Position numbers and translations under genes: made by a program
Shown: positions 45,578 to 54,578 of the stretch, in pieces
How the letters are laid out: every line of letters starts with the position of its first letter
How positions within the stretch are numbered: the stretch's first letter is position 1
The notes under the pieces: generated by a model
Told to the model about the DNA's origin: nothing
The model's database searches: none
Seen by the model: only the letters and a program-made list of their open reading frames with translations
NCBI GenBank assembly: GCA_018242765.1
Contig: JAFEBH010000028.1
Coordinates: 1-64,000, forward strand
Direction: 5' to 3'
Source of the DNA: Nitrospira sp.
GTDB taxonomy: Bacteria; Nitrospirota; Nitrospiria; Nitrospirales; Nitrospiraceae
Length of the DNA: 64,000 bases

Positions 45578-46226
45578 AACTTCACCCCAACCCATTCGTG
45601 TGTTGCTCGTCGACGATCATGAAGTGATTCGTGTGGGACTCCGGACAGTGCTGGGCCAGAACCAAGGCGTTAGCATTATCGGGGAAGCTGGCACCATGGG
45701 AGATGCGATTCTGCAGTCCCAAAAGTTGAAACCCGACATCATTTTGATGGATGTCCGACTTCCCGATGGATCCGGTGTCGATGCCTGTCGAGAGATTCTT
45801 GGAATGCTTCCGAGCACCCGAGTGATTTTCCTGACCTCCTACGCCGACGATGATTCCGTGCTGGCAGCCGTTCTGGCCGGTGCGCAGGGCTATGTGCTCA
45901 AAGAAATCGATTCAGGCGCCTTGCTAGAGGCCATCCGCTCAGTTGCCAGAGGGCAATCGATTTTAGACTCGACAGTCACCGAGCGGGCGTTGCGATGGCT
46001 GAGAGGATTGCACGATTTACCGGCGACGCCGGGTACGGATCAACTGTCATCCCAAGAGGAACGAGTGGTGGCGTTGGTTGCTGAAGGCAAGACCAACAAG
46101 GAAATCGCCGTTGCCCTCGGGCTCAGTGACAAAACGGTCAAGAACTACTTAGCGAATGTTTTTCAGAAACTTCGCATCACGCGGCGCGCCCAGGCCGCGG
46201 CTTTTTTTGTGAAACGGCAAGGATAG
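45564..46226 (+). CDS. NarL/FixJ-family response regulator
   Basis: A 220-residue regulator with a receiver domain (Asp17 and Asp18 in LLVDDHEV, phospho-acceptor Asp63 in ILMDVRLPDGSG, Lys113 in YVLKEID) and a LuxR-type helix-turn-helix (LSSQEERVVALVAEGKTNKE, then GLSDKTVKNYLANVFQKL). The start at 45564 is preceded by AAGGAG at eight bases. It overlaps the giant kinase by 14 bp, so the two are translationally coupled and almost certainly a cognate pair. The shared motif upstream of the kinase genes is a candidate binding site, which would make the system autoregulated; this is inference. Confidence 0.93.
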   Translation: MLTTKTSPQPIRVLLVDDHEVIRVGLRTVLGQNQGVSIIGEAGTMGDAILQSQKLKPDIILMDVRLPDGSGVDACREILGMLPSTRVIFLTSYADDDSVLAAVLAGAQGYVLKEIDSGALLEAIRSVARGQSILDSTVTERALRWLRGLHDLPATPGTDQLSSQEERVVALVAEGKTNKEIAVALGLSDKTVKNYLANVFQKLRITRRAQAAAFFVKRQG

Positions 46227-46254
46227 GCTCATCACATTTGGCTCTAGCCAGGTA

Positions 46255-46271
46255 GAGACAAAATTTGTCTC
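46255..46271. promoter_or_regulatory. Perfect palindrome after the NarL-type gene
   Basis: GAGACAAA and TTTGTCTC surround a single A, 28 bp after the regulator stop. No T-run follows. Just upstream, CATTTGGCTCTAG (46235-46247) resembles the motif near the other two kinase genes, so the stretch may be the control region of the next gene. Confidence 0.45.
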
Positions 46272-46499
46272 CAGCAACCCCATCGTCCTGTGGTGTTCCA
46301 CCGTCGATTCCTGTAAGTTTGCTTTGATCTATTCGTGTTCATAACTAAAAGTTAGCGACGAGGCTCCAATCCATCTTTGGGGGGAGTCTCAGCACCGTTG
46401 CTCCTTGTGGCCATCCGGTCGTTCGGAATCGGTGGATGATGAGAGCGGGGCACTCGACGTCGTTGTGTGTCGTTCGAGCATACCGGGAGGTTGTCCCTC

Positions 46500-48794
46500 A
46501 TGGCAGCCGGTCTTTTCCTAGGAATGCTGGTTCTCCTGAGCCTCTCTCTTTGGCGTGTTCTTCGACTTCAGCGTGAGAACCGCCTAAAGACCAAGGTTAT
46601 TGAGGCGACCAAGTGTGGTGTGCTTGTGACCGATGCCACTCTCCCGCACCACCCTATCTGCCAAGTGAATGGAGCCTTCCTTGCATTGACCGGCTATGCA
46701 GAGCATGAAATCCTTGGTCAAACCAGCATGATTCTGAGTGGCCCTGAGACTGATCGTGCGTCGATGGAAACGCTCGGACTGGCTCTTCAAGATGGATGGA
46801 GCTGTCGGGTGTGTCTTCGCCATTATCGACGGGATGGCACGTTGTTTTGGAATGAGGTGATGCTCTCGCCAGTCAAGGACAGGGCTGGGCGACTGACCGA
46901 AGTCATTTGGATCATGCGCGATGTCTCGCAGATTCGAGAGTTGGAGGCTGATCGGCGGGGGAGCCCGTCGCCCACCCTGTTGTGTGAGTCTGTCTCAGAA
47001 GGCATGTTGGTGATGACGGATGGGGACGTGGTGTATGTGAACATGGCCGGATTGAGGATCCTCGGAGCAAGTTCCGAAGCTCAGGTCGTCGGTCAAGCGT
47101 TCTTGGGCTTGATTCATCGGGATTTTCGGGAGAGTGCTCGAGAGCAATTCGTCCGAACATCGTCACCTGATTCAGAGCGTCAATGGGAAACCAGAATGCT
47201 GCGTATCGATGGCGATGTGATCGCGGTTGAGGTGTCGATCACGCCTATCGTGTGGGAGGGACGGGAATCGGTTCTTGTCTGTTTTTTAGATCGATTGTCC
47301 GCGAATCAAACAGGAACTGATGCCTCTTCGGGGCTCCCCTATCTTCGCCGCTTGGAGTCCATGACGGAGATGAATGGTTGGGCATGGGACGAGGCTCAGG
47401 GTACAGAACTATGGTCGGCCGAACAGTACCGGATCCTTGGATATGGACCTGGGTCAGTGCCGCCGACGTATGATACCTTTAAAAAGGCCCTTCATCCAGG
47501 GGATCGTGATCGTGTCCTCGCATTGTTTGAGGAGACGTTCACCTCCGACCGCCCGTACGATATTGACTGCCGAATCATTCAACCATCCGGTGTCGTGCGG
47601 TTTGTCCGGTGCCGGGGTGTTCTCATGCATGGACTGTCGGGTCAGCCGATCCGGATGTCTGGAACCATTGAAGACATTACTGACTACAAACTTATGGCGA
47701 CGCTGGCGGAGGAACGAGTACTTCAACTCAAGGTCGTGTTGGAGGCGTCTTCCAGTGGGATGGCCCTGGTAAGCCGAGAAGGAACGATCTCTCTTGCGAA
47801 CCGGAAAATTGAACAGATGTTTGGGTATGCGTATGGAGAACTGGTCGGTCGTCCCGTCGACTCTCTGTTCCAGAGCCTTGATCGTGCTCGGTATGCTCGT
47901 GACTCTCGCGAGGTGTTGTCGGCTTCGGGCGATGGTCTTTCAATAACTGGTGTGGAATTATACTGCGTGCGGAAAGATGGTTCGGGATTCCCTGCCGAGA
48001 TCGACCTATACCAGATTGCTCTGTCTTCGGGACCGTCACTCCTGGTGAGCATCGTGGACATCACGGATCGCCGTCAAGCCGAACGAACACTTCGTGATGA
48101 TCGCATGCGCTTGGATCTCGCCGTGCAAGTCGGGCAGGTCGGGATTGTGGAATATGATCACAGCACGGATACGGTCTGGTGGTCTCCAGTCCTACGGACT
48201 ATCCATGGCATCGGGATGGAGGAGCCGGCTTCACTGGAGCGGTATCTGCAGCTGGTCCATCCCTCGGATCGAGATAGGATGGGTGTGATGGCTCGACCCG
48301 TCACCCCTTCCGATGAGGATCGAACCGTTGAGGTGACGTACCGTATTGTTCGGCCTGATGGAGCTGTTCGCCTGATCAATCTCTATTATACGACCTGGTC
48401 TGATCGAGGAGATCCGTCACCGCGGCCTTGCCGGACCGTAGGGATGCTTGTCGATATTACGGATCGGAAGTCTCTTACGACGGTTATGCCACCTCTCTCC
48501 ACGATGAAGTCACCTCAGGCCATCCCTCGCAGTGTTTTCCATGAGTTCAACAACAGTTTGACAGCGGTCCTTGGGTTCAGCGAGTTGGCCTTTTCGCTGA
48601 TTCCCGTCGACAACAAAGCCCATTGCCATATTCAGCGAGTGATTGCAGCCGGTAGAAACGTTCGTGAGCTAGCCCAAACCATTCGACGTGCGGCGGATAC
48701 CGTCGCCGCCTATCCGGAATCCATCTCACGACCCGGATCGGATCCAACGCCATCACAGCCTGGGGTGCCAGATGTTGTCGGTCCTTATCGTTGA
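46500..48794 (+). CDS. Membrane-anchored 5-PAS protein with a phospho-acceptor helix but no ATPase domain
   Basis: A 764-residue protein. One N-terminal membrane helix (AAGLFLGMLVLLSLSLWRVL) is followed by five PAS/PAC units near residues 34, 165, 290, 405 and 535. Near the end a HisKA-like helical region starts at VFHEFNNSLTAVLGFSELAF with His681, the phospho-acceptor of the HDFNN type, but only 83 residues remain and no HATPase_c motifs (N, G1, G2 boxes) are found. It is therefore unable to phosphorylate itself as read. The start at 46500 has GGGAGG nine bases upstream; a GTG at 46467 is in frame too. Its 3' end overlaps the receiver gene by 23 bp. Confidence 0.82.
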   Translation: MAAGLFLGMLVLLSLSLWRVLRLQRENRLKTKVIEATKCGVLVTDATLPHHPICQVNGAFLALTGYAEHEILGQTSMILSGPETDRASMETLGLALQDGWSCRVCLRHYRRDGTLFWNEVMLSPVKDRAGRLTEVIWIMRDVSQIRELEADRRGSPSPTLLCESVSEGMLVMTDGDVVYVNMAGLRILGASSEAQVVGQAFLGLIHRDFRESAREQFVRTSSPDSERQWETRMLRIDGDVIAVEVSITPIVWEGRESVLVCFLDRLSANQTGTDASSGLPYLRRLESMTEMNGWAWDEAQGTELWSAEQYRILGYGPGSVPPTYDTFKKALHPGDRDRVLALFEETFTSDRPYDIDCRIIQPSGVVRFVRCRGVLMHGLSGQPIRMSGTIEDITDYKLMATLAEERVLQLKVVLEASSSGMALVSREGTISLANRKIEQMFGYAYGELVGRPVDSLFQSLDRARYARDSREVLSASGDGLSITGVELYCVRKDGSGFPAEIDLYQIALSSGPSLLVSIVDITDRRQAERTLRDDRMRLDLAVQVGQVGIVEYDHSTDTVWWSPVLRTIHGIGMEEPASLERYLQLVHPSDRDRMGVMARPVTPSDEDRTVEVTYRIVRPDGAVRLINLYYTTWSDRGDPSPRPCRTVGMLVDITDRKSLTTVMPPLSTMKSPQAIPRSVFHEFNNSLTAVLGFSELAFSLIPVDNKAHCHIQRVIAAGRNVRELAQTIRRAADTVAAYPESISRPGSDPTPSQPGVPDVVGPYR

Positions 48795-49143
48795 CGATCA
48801 AGCCGAAATCCGTCAGCTGATCCGGGACGCCTTGGAGGGAGCTGGCTATCATGTCGAAGAGGCTTGCAATGGGAAAGAGGGCCTTGAGCGCTATCGCGCG
48901 AAATCCGCTGACCTCGTTCTCATGGATATCGTGATGCCGGATCAGGACGGATTGGAGGCCATTATGGCACTGCGGCGTGAATTTCCAGAATCTCGCATCA
49001 TTGCAATGACGGGAGCAAGCGATACGATCGGCATTCTCAATTTCTTAGATGTGGCAAAGATGTTTGGAGCCAAACGGACACTTCAAAAGCCATTTGAACT
49101 TCAGGTTCTCCTTGATGCTGTCGCGGCTGAAGCGACGACCTAG
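48772..49143 (+). CDS. Single-domain receiver (CheY-like) response regulator
   Basis: A 123-residue receiver without output domain: SVLIVDDQAEIRQL, phospho-acceptor Asp52 in LVLMDIVMPDQDG, the Thr in IIAMTGAS and Lys in TLQKPFEL. It starts inside the 3' end of the ATPase-less PAS gene (23-bp overlap), so the two are coupled. Such receivers act in phosphorelays or through protein contacts. The likely partner is the PAS protein, whose His could receive or return a phosphoryl group. Confidence 0.88.
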   Translation: MLSVLIVDDQAEIRQLIRDALEGAGYHVEEACNGKEGLERYRAKSADLVLMDIVMPDQDGLEAIMALRREFPESRIIAMTGASDTIGILNFLDVAKMFGAKRTLQKPFELQVLLDAVAAEATT

Positions 49144-49236
49144 CCAACCCTTCTGTGCGCCTGTTCCTCCCGCGATTGACAACGCCGTGCAATCCCGTCA
49201 GACTCCGCCCCTTTCAGGCATACGTGGACTATCTCG

Positions 49237-49656
49237 ATGCAACTGTTGAATTGCCTTCTAGGGATCCTTGTCACGGTCGTCGGATTCTGGCTGATCTGGG
49301 GAACTATTGCTCCAGTCGTTGTACTGGGATGGGGGCTTGTCGTAGGGGCCTTTCTATGGCTGAAGGCGAAGTCGATTACAGAGATCTGGGCGTGGGCGAC
49401 TCTGTTGCTCGGATTGGAAAGTTTTGCGTGGCCGGTGGTATTGATGATTCAACTCAAGGGGCCGTCAGAGTCGCTCCCTGAAGCTGAGATGGGAACTATC
49501 CTCTCAGCGGTCGTGCTGGGTCTGTTCTCTTCCGTATTTTGGATTTCCTTTTCCTATGGTCTATTCAAACGAGCATGGCGAACAGATCAGCCAGTATGCG
49601 AGGAAGAGCCTACCGGGACGTCGCTCTCGCGCTCTAGGAAAAAGAAAGCCGTGTGA
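49237..49656 (+). CDS. Small membrane protein of unknown function
   Basis: A 139-residue protein with about four hydrophobic segments (LLGILVTVVGFWLIWGTIA, VVVLGWGLVVGAFLWL, WATLLLGLESFAWPVVLMI, ILSAVVLGLFSSVFWISF) and a basic C-terminal tail. I recognise no family. It follows the receiver gene by 93 bp on the same strand and faces priA. No clear ribosome site precedes the ATG. Confidence 0.6.
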   Translation: MQLLNCLLGILVTVVGFWLIWGTIAPVVVLGWGLVVGAFLWLKAKSITEIWAWATLLLGLESFAWPVVLMIQLKGPSESLPEAEMGTILSAVVLGLFSSVFWISFSYGLFKRAWRTDQPVCEEEPTGTSLSRSRKKKAV

Positions 49657-49658
49657 TG

Positions 49659-51917
49659 TTATCCGCTCTCTACCGGATCCATATCGACGACGAATTTGAT
49701 CTGGCTCTGTCGGTATTGTCCCTCCATCCTCTCGACTGACTCTCGGAGCCGGCGTGCTAGCATACCAGGATCGGTCCCCTTCACGAGGAGCCGACGGTGA
49801 TGTTGTCCTCGAGATCGTCTTCCTAGCGTCGGTACCGGTCCTAGCACAACAATATGCTCCTCCACAGCGGTCTGTTCTTGAAGGGCAGCGCCCCAACGGG
49901 TGGCGGCCTCTTCGACGAGGGTGGTGTTGTGTCCAGTGACCGTGAGATCGGCTATGTGGCACAGTGGTGGATAATTGAGAAGCCGACGGGCGGCGAATTC
50001 CTCGTCATAGAACTGACGGGGGTTTCGAGATAAGAGAGCCTGTACGGCGTGGTGGGAAGAGAGACGGGTCTGCAAGATGACTCGCCCTCCGTCGGATGCC
50101 GGGTATGCCAAGCTTGCCGCATCGACCAGGTGGTGGTATGTCCGCTCCGCAGCTCGGAAATCTGAGATGTGCAATTCAGAATCCGCCTGAAGGATCCCGA
50201 CCACGTGGTGTTGTGGGAGTGGCTCCCGAGTGAAGAGTGCTTGCGTCCCTATCAAAATATCGCAGGATCCCGATTGGGCACGTTCCCACAGTACGCGAGC
50301 AGTAGCTGGACGACGGAGCGTATCACTGTCGAGGCGTACAATCGAGGCATGGGGAAACAAACGATGCGTCTCAGCCTCGACTTGTTCGGTCCCTTCTCCA
50401 AGGGGACTCATTGCGGGTGCGTGACAGAGAGAACAGACATCAGGCACCTTTTCCGCGACTCCGCAGTACCGGCAGGTAAGGCCGTCGGCTTTTCGATAGT
50501 AGGGGAGTGCGACTGCACAGGAAGGGCAGCGAGGTACCCAGCCACAGTCTCGACAGATCAGTGTTCTGGCATATCCTCTCCGATTGAGGAACAGCAGGAT
50601 CCTTTTTTTGCATGCGAGTGCTTCGCGCATCGTGGAACGGAGGGCCTGGCTCAGGAGGGTTCCTCCCGATTCCTTCGTGAGATCAACCAGCTCAATCTTG
50701 GGCTGAAGGGTCACGTCCTGCTGAACGTGATGCACTTCAGCTTCGGCATCAAAATGCGATTCCAGAGAGGGGTGTGCCGATGCAAGGATCACCACTGCGC
50801 AATCCTCCTTCGCCCGTAGACAAGCCACGTCTCTCGCATGATACCGAGGCTCTTGGGGTTCTTTGAGGGCTGAGTCCTCTTCTCCTTCAACCCAGATGAG
50901 TCCGACTGCATCAAGCTGAGCAAAGACAGCCGAACGGGTTCCTACGAGAACAGACGGAGTCAACCTTTGATGATCCTGTCGTTGAGGCGAGCTGGATGAT
51001 TGGGTAAAAACAATCTGAAATCCGGTGAGTAGTGCGAGTACGTGTGTCAACCATCGCGCTCTTGCTATTTCTCCGCATACCACGATCGCCGATCTGTTGT
51101 GTGAATGCACCTGACGAATGGCGTCAACAAGGCAAGCGATGCGGTGTTGCCATGGGGCGTGGAGAACGATTTTCTTCGTAAGGTGAGCCTGAAAATTCTG
51201 ATGGAGACGAGTGCACCAGCTAGGGTCTACTTCGGAGAGTTGAGCGATGTCGATTACTGCATGAGGCAGTGTTTGTTGTCCCTCTGGCTCAGTCAGGGGG
51301 TGAGGGTGTCGCGCGCGAGCCTGACTACGCTCGGTGTTCGGTGGTACAAGCTTGACCCACGAACGTTCGATCAGCGGGTCGATCGCTCGCACGGCATGAC
51401 CACGTAGGGTTGGCTGAAGCGTGGATGACAAGATCCCAGAAGCGCGGTGGGCGATTCGTTGTAGTGTCGGTCGCAGGGAATCGGGGCAGGTACCGGTTGC
51501 CAGCGCCGTGCGGCCTAGTTCCGTGGCTAGATAGCGTATGGGGCGGACGGGTGTTGGTGGACAGAGTAATCGAAGACATTGGCCCCAGGGGGCCACATAA
51601 TATTGTGCAATCTTTCGAGATAGTTCAAGCCGGGCGGGAGAGATCTTCGAATTGTGCTGATGTTCGACCAGAGAAAGAATTAGTTTGAGGGATGCTGGCG
51701 CTACCTCGGGTGCGAGATTGGAGCTGATGGAAATCACAACTCCCTCTAGGACGGATCGGCCAAATGGTACCTTGACGAGGCTGCCGATCTGAATACGGTC
51801 TGTGATAGAGAAGGGGATGAGATAGGTGAATGTTTTTGCAATGTGACGCGGAACGAGTACATCCGCAAACAGTGTCTCTGTTTGCGGCCGCGAGGCTGAA
51901 GCATCTTGGAGAGCCAT
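49659..51917 (-). CDS. priA: PriA-like primosomal protein with degenerate helicase motifs
   Basis: A 752-residue PriA. The N-terminal DNA-binding domain is normal (VLVPRHIAKTFTYLIP, VKVPFGRSVLEGVV). The zinc module keeps all eight cysteines (455, 458, 464, 467, 482, 485, 495, 498), and GEGTEQVEAETHRLFP and NYPPLCHIADLTV are typical. The motor is broken: where Walker A GxTGSGKT belongs (about 250-260) it reads VLHAPWQHRI, the DEEH box is VEGEED (343-348), motif III SATPS is SAHPS, and the arginine-finger block AGRAGR is missing. It probably retains replication-fork recognition without unwinding, as described for actinobacterial PriA. Lone gene, divergent from nothing close; convergent with the small membrane protein gene. 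Confidence 0.88.
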   Translation of the reverse strand: MALQDASASRPQTETLFADVLVPRHIAKTFTYLIPFSITDRIQIGSLVKVPFGRSVLEGVVISISSNLAPEVAPASLKLILSLVEHQHNSKISPARLELSRKIAQYYVAPWGQCLRLLCPPTPVRPIRYLATELGRTALATGTCPDSLRPTLQRIAHRASGILSSTLQPTLRGHAVRAIDPLIERSWVKLVPPNTERSQARARHPHPLTEPEGQQTLPHAVIDIAQLSEVDPSWCTRLHQNFQAHLTKKIVLHAPWQHRIACLVDAIRQVHSHNRSAIVVCGEIARARWLTHVLALLTGFQIVFTQSSSSPQRQDHQRLTPSVLVGTRSAVFAQLDAVGLIWVEGEEDSALKEPQEPRYHARDVACLRAKEDCAVVILASAHPSLESHFDAEAEVHHVQQDVTLQPKIELVDLTKESGGTLLSQALRSTMREALACKKRILLFLNRRGYARTLICRDCGWVPRCPSCAVALPYYRKADGLTCRYCGVAEKVPDVCSLCHAPAMSPLGEGTEQVEAETHRLFPHASIVRLDSDTLRRPATARVLWERAQSGSCDILIGTQALFTREPLPQHHVVGILQADSELHISDFRAAERTYHHLVDAASLAYPASDGGRVILQTRLSSHHAVQALLSRNPRQFYDEEFAARRLLNYPPLCHIADLTVTGHNTTLVEEAATRWGAALQEQTAVEEHIVVLGPVPTLGRRSRGQHHRRLLVKGTDPGMLARRLRESVERMEGQYRQSQIKFVVDMDPVESG

Positions 51918-52039
51918 GCTGCATTCTAACAGTATGGAATTATGAAGGACACCGGGTGTCTCACCAGATCAGAGCAGGACGGTGTAATCGCTCGCCAGCG
52001 TGATTCATCCTTGTTCCTTACTACCTCTTGGAGAAGATT

Positions 52040-53608
52040 CTATTCCGTCGATATTCCTCCTCCTGGCTGGTACTGAGACATATCCGGTTTATTCGACTCC
52101 ATTGGAGTGGAAGAACTGCTGGCATCGGGAGTACTGGTATGGCTGGCAGATCTAGTCTGGGAAGTCTGTGCGGAGTCGTCTACAGGCAACGTTCCGGGGG
52201 TGACAGGGTTTCCGGTCTCCAAAGCAGGTGGTGGGGTGCTCGGTTGATCGTTATTTCCGCGCGCGTTTAAATTGGGAGAATTGGTGCTCAACGTGTGCGC
52301 CTGAGTCGGCTCTTCAGAGGCATCGGCTTCGGTGGTGTACAGAACGATCTCCACACGGCGATTTTTCTTGCGACCATCTTCCATCTCATTCGACGCAGTT
52401 GGTTTGCTGTTCCCAAGGGGTAACGCAGTGATTCTGACTGAGTCGACTCCGCCTTTTTCGACAAGATAGCGGAGAACACCGTTTGCGCGGACCTTGGACA
52501 ATTCCCAATTGCTCGGATAACGGGCTTTGAGCGAAGGGCCGATTTCGACATTATCTGTATGGCCTTCAATGCGAATCAGTCGGGTGTCGCCACTGGTACG
52601 CAGATAGTCAATGAACTGATCAAGCACGGCATAATTCTCGGGCTTGATGGCAGCATCCCCAGATTCATACCGCAAGAAATTAGCCAGCTCGCCAAGATTG
52701 AGGCGACTTTGTCCGGAGGCATCGTGTGCTTTTAGCTTGCTGCTGACCAGATCCGCAGCGGGTGTAGTAGGGGCTGGACTGGTCGGTTCCGCAGATCCAT
52801 GCGCAAGTGCTACGACAGGGTGAGTAGAGAGCTCAGGACCTCCGACGAACTTGAACCGATCTCCCTTCATAACACGGGTATTTGCTTTCAGGACTTTGGC
52901 AACGGCTGTGTGGGGTTCCGTAGATAGGACTTTGAGTTGCCCGATCTTACGGGGCGGCAACCCTGCGCTATGCCGCTGAATATCAAGGAGATCTCCTGTT
53001 TTCAGCCCATCCTCTCTCCCCCGATCGATGTACACAACATTGGATTGTGAAACCAACGTCATTGCACGGTCGGCCTGAAGCTCAATAATCATACCTTCAA
53101 GGTCGGAACCATTCATCGCAGAGCTGGTCGTGGCATCCGGGGTTGGCTCATTAAATCGCGCGACAGGGTCTCCGGGGGCAACTGGTCCATAATTCACCAT
53201 GATTTCCGCCGTTGTGAGGGCGTGATCAGCAGATGTCACTCTCACGACTGCTGAGCGATTAATCACAAACCCAAGGTATTCTCGAGTGACGGGATGGAAG
53301 ACCTTTCGCACCCGTCGATACACAGTAAAGAGATCTCCTATTGCCACATCAGCAGGGTTGTCCAGCTTGAGATATAATGAGTCTCCTTTTCCTAAGAGCA
53401 TTCGATTCCCTGATGATTGATTGTCACCGGTGATCAAGTTCACGGTTCCATCGATTGGAGATGTTTTTTCGATCATCCCACTGGCGAAGGTAAGTCCTCT
53501 GTCCAGTATTCGAACGGAGTCGAGATTCGAGACTTGGGCGAGTGCTTGATGAAGGGAGAGACCCATTCCTGAACACAGTACCAAGAGGAGGGAGATCGTG
53601 ATTTTCAT
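52040..53608 (-). CDS. Exported OmpA-family protein
   Basis: A 522-residue envelope protein with a signal peptide (ISLLLVLCSGMGLSLHQALA). Residues about 30-270 hold repeated beta-rich segments, including GDLFTVYRRVRKVFHPVTRE and GDLLDIQRHSAGLPPRKIGQ, which look like two copies of a small barrel-like unit. An OmpA/MotB peptidoglycan-binding domain follows (about 300-420; IRIEGHTDNVEIGPSLK, NWELSKVRANGVLRYL, RKKNRRVEI). The last 85 residues are Pro/Ser/Thr-rich. It should tether the outer membrane or envelope to the wall. The function of the N-terminal region is unknown. Confidence 0.82.
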   Translation of the reverse strand: MKITISLLLVLCSGMGLSLHQALAQVSNLDSVRILDRGLTFASGMIEKTSPIDGTVNLITGDNQSSGNRMLLGKGDSLYLKLDNPADVAIGDLFTVYRRVRKVFHPVTREYLGFVINRSAVVRVTSADHALTTAEIMVNYGPVAPGDPVARFNEPTPDATTSSAMNGSDLEGMIIELQADRAMTLVSQSNVVYIDRGREDGLKTGDLLDIQRHSAGLPPRKIGQLKVLSTEPHTAVAKVLKANTRVMKGDRFKFVGGPELSTHPVVALAHGSAEPTSPAPTTPAADLVSSKLKAHDASGQSRLNLGELANFLRYESGDAAIKPENYAVLDQFIDYLRTSGDTRLIRIEGHTDNVEIGPSLKARYPSNWELSKVRANGVLRYLVEKGGVDSVRITALPLGNSKPTASNEMEDGRKKNRRVEIVLYTTEADASEEPTQAHTLSTNSPNLNARGNNDQPSTPPPALETGNPVTPGTLPVDDSAQTSQTRSASHTSTPDASSSSTPMESNKPDMSQYQPGGGISTE

Positions 53609-54187
53609 AGACGGCGTCCTTAATTAGAGCGAAGGCTGCTTGAAAAACCATAGCAAACGACGCTGTCTTGTCAAGAATTTGAGCGGAATGTTCGAAGGGT
53701 TTGACCTCTATTTCTTTCAGATGGTAACGTGCTCGACATGCTGGTTCCGCATGATTCCTCAAGGCACGTACTGAGAGGCGGTATGGATGCTGAGAAGCTG
53801 GCCGACGGACATATCCCCGTTCTTGCGGAATTTCCTAGAAAGGCCCGCATCGAAACGCAGATTCATCGGCGACGCGGGGTCAAGGCGTTTTCTCCTATGA
53901 TGTTAGAGTGGGAGCAGGCGAAGCCTGCTTCACCTGGCCAGTGTGCCAACCAGGAATAGCTGTGCATGACCAACTTTCTCCCATACTTGTGGCTCACGTA
54001 AGTCTCTAACCTCGCAACAGTCAAGCAAGTTCCTGTCATTCCTCTCCTAGCTAAGAGATGTAGGGCTTTCGGGTGAGTGAGACTTAGGTCCTTTGTTCTC
54101 TTGCTATCCAAAAGGACAGCACACTAAGATTTCACCCCTTGAGCCTGGAATAGTCTTTCAGGTCAATGCTTTGTAAGAGAAAATCAC
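53609..54187. other. Non-coding region upstream of the nuo operon
   Basis: A 579-bp gap. Small open frames here have no recognisable protein character. A hairpin AGCAGGC-GAA-GCCTGCT lies at 53913-53929. The promoter of nuoA must lie toward the right, but I cannot assign boxes with confidence. Confidence 0.5.
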
Positions 54188-54571
54188 ATGAGTGGAGCAG
54201 AGGTTCTTCTTGAATATCTGACGAAGTATTTCCCAATTTTCCTCTTTATCTTCGTAGGGTTAATTTTGGGAATGCTGACCTTGCTGGTCAGTTACTTTGT
54301 GCAGCCAAGGTACCCAGAGCCTGAAAAGTTATCCACCTATGAATGTGGATCTGAACCATTTTCCGACGCGCGAATGCCGTTCCCTGTCCGGTATTACATT
54401 TTCGCGATGTTGTTCGTCATCTTCGACATCGAGGTCATTTTTCTCTATCCCTGGGCAGTTGTGTTCACCAAAATAGGGATAGTCGGATTGGTCGAGATGT
54501 TGATCTTTATTGGGTTGTTTGTCGTGGCCTATGTGTATGCCTGGCGCAAGGGCGCTCTGGAGTGGGATTGA
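54188..54571 (+). CDS. nuoA: NADH-quinone oxidoreductase subunit A
   Basis: A 127-residue, three-helix membrane subunit of complex [21 protein letters not shown] is the conserved loop and [18 protein letters not shown] the second helix, with the acidic residues shared by NuoA/ND3. It is first in the nuo operon; nuoB begins seven bases after its stop. Confidence 0.96.
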   Translation: MSGAEVLLEYLTKYFPIFLFIFVGLILGMLTLLVSYFVQPRYPEPEKLSTYECGSEPFSDARMPFPVRYYIFAMLFVIFDIEVIFLYPWAVVFTKIGIVGLVEMLIFIGLFVVAYVYAWRKGALEWD

Positions 54572-54578
54572 GGGCTGT

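Noticed and set aside
48500-49300. A frameshift hiding an HATPase_c domain behind the 5-PAS membrane protein
   Set aside because: The following sequence is fully used by a canonical receiver domain that begins inside the gene's end, and no ATPase motifs appear in other frames.
53729-53959. A 76-codon plus-strand ORF upstream of nuoA
   Set aside because: It has no recognisable protein features, no ribosome site, and is crossed by a hairpin; treated as non-coding.
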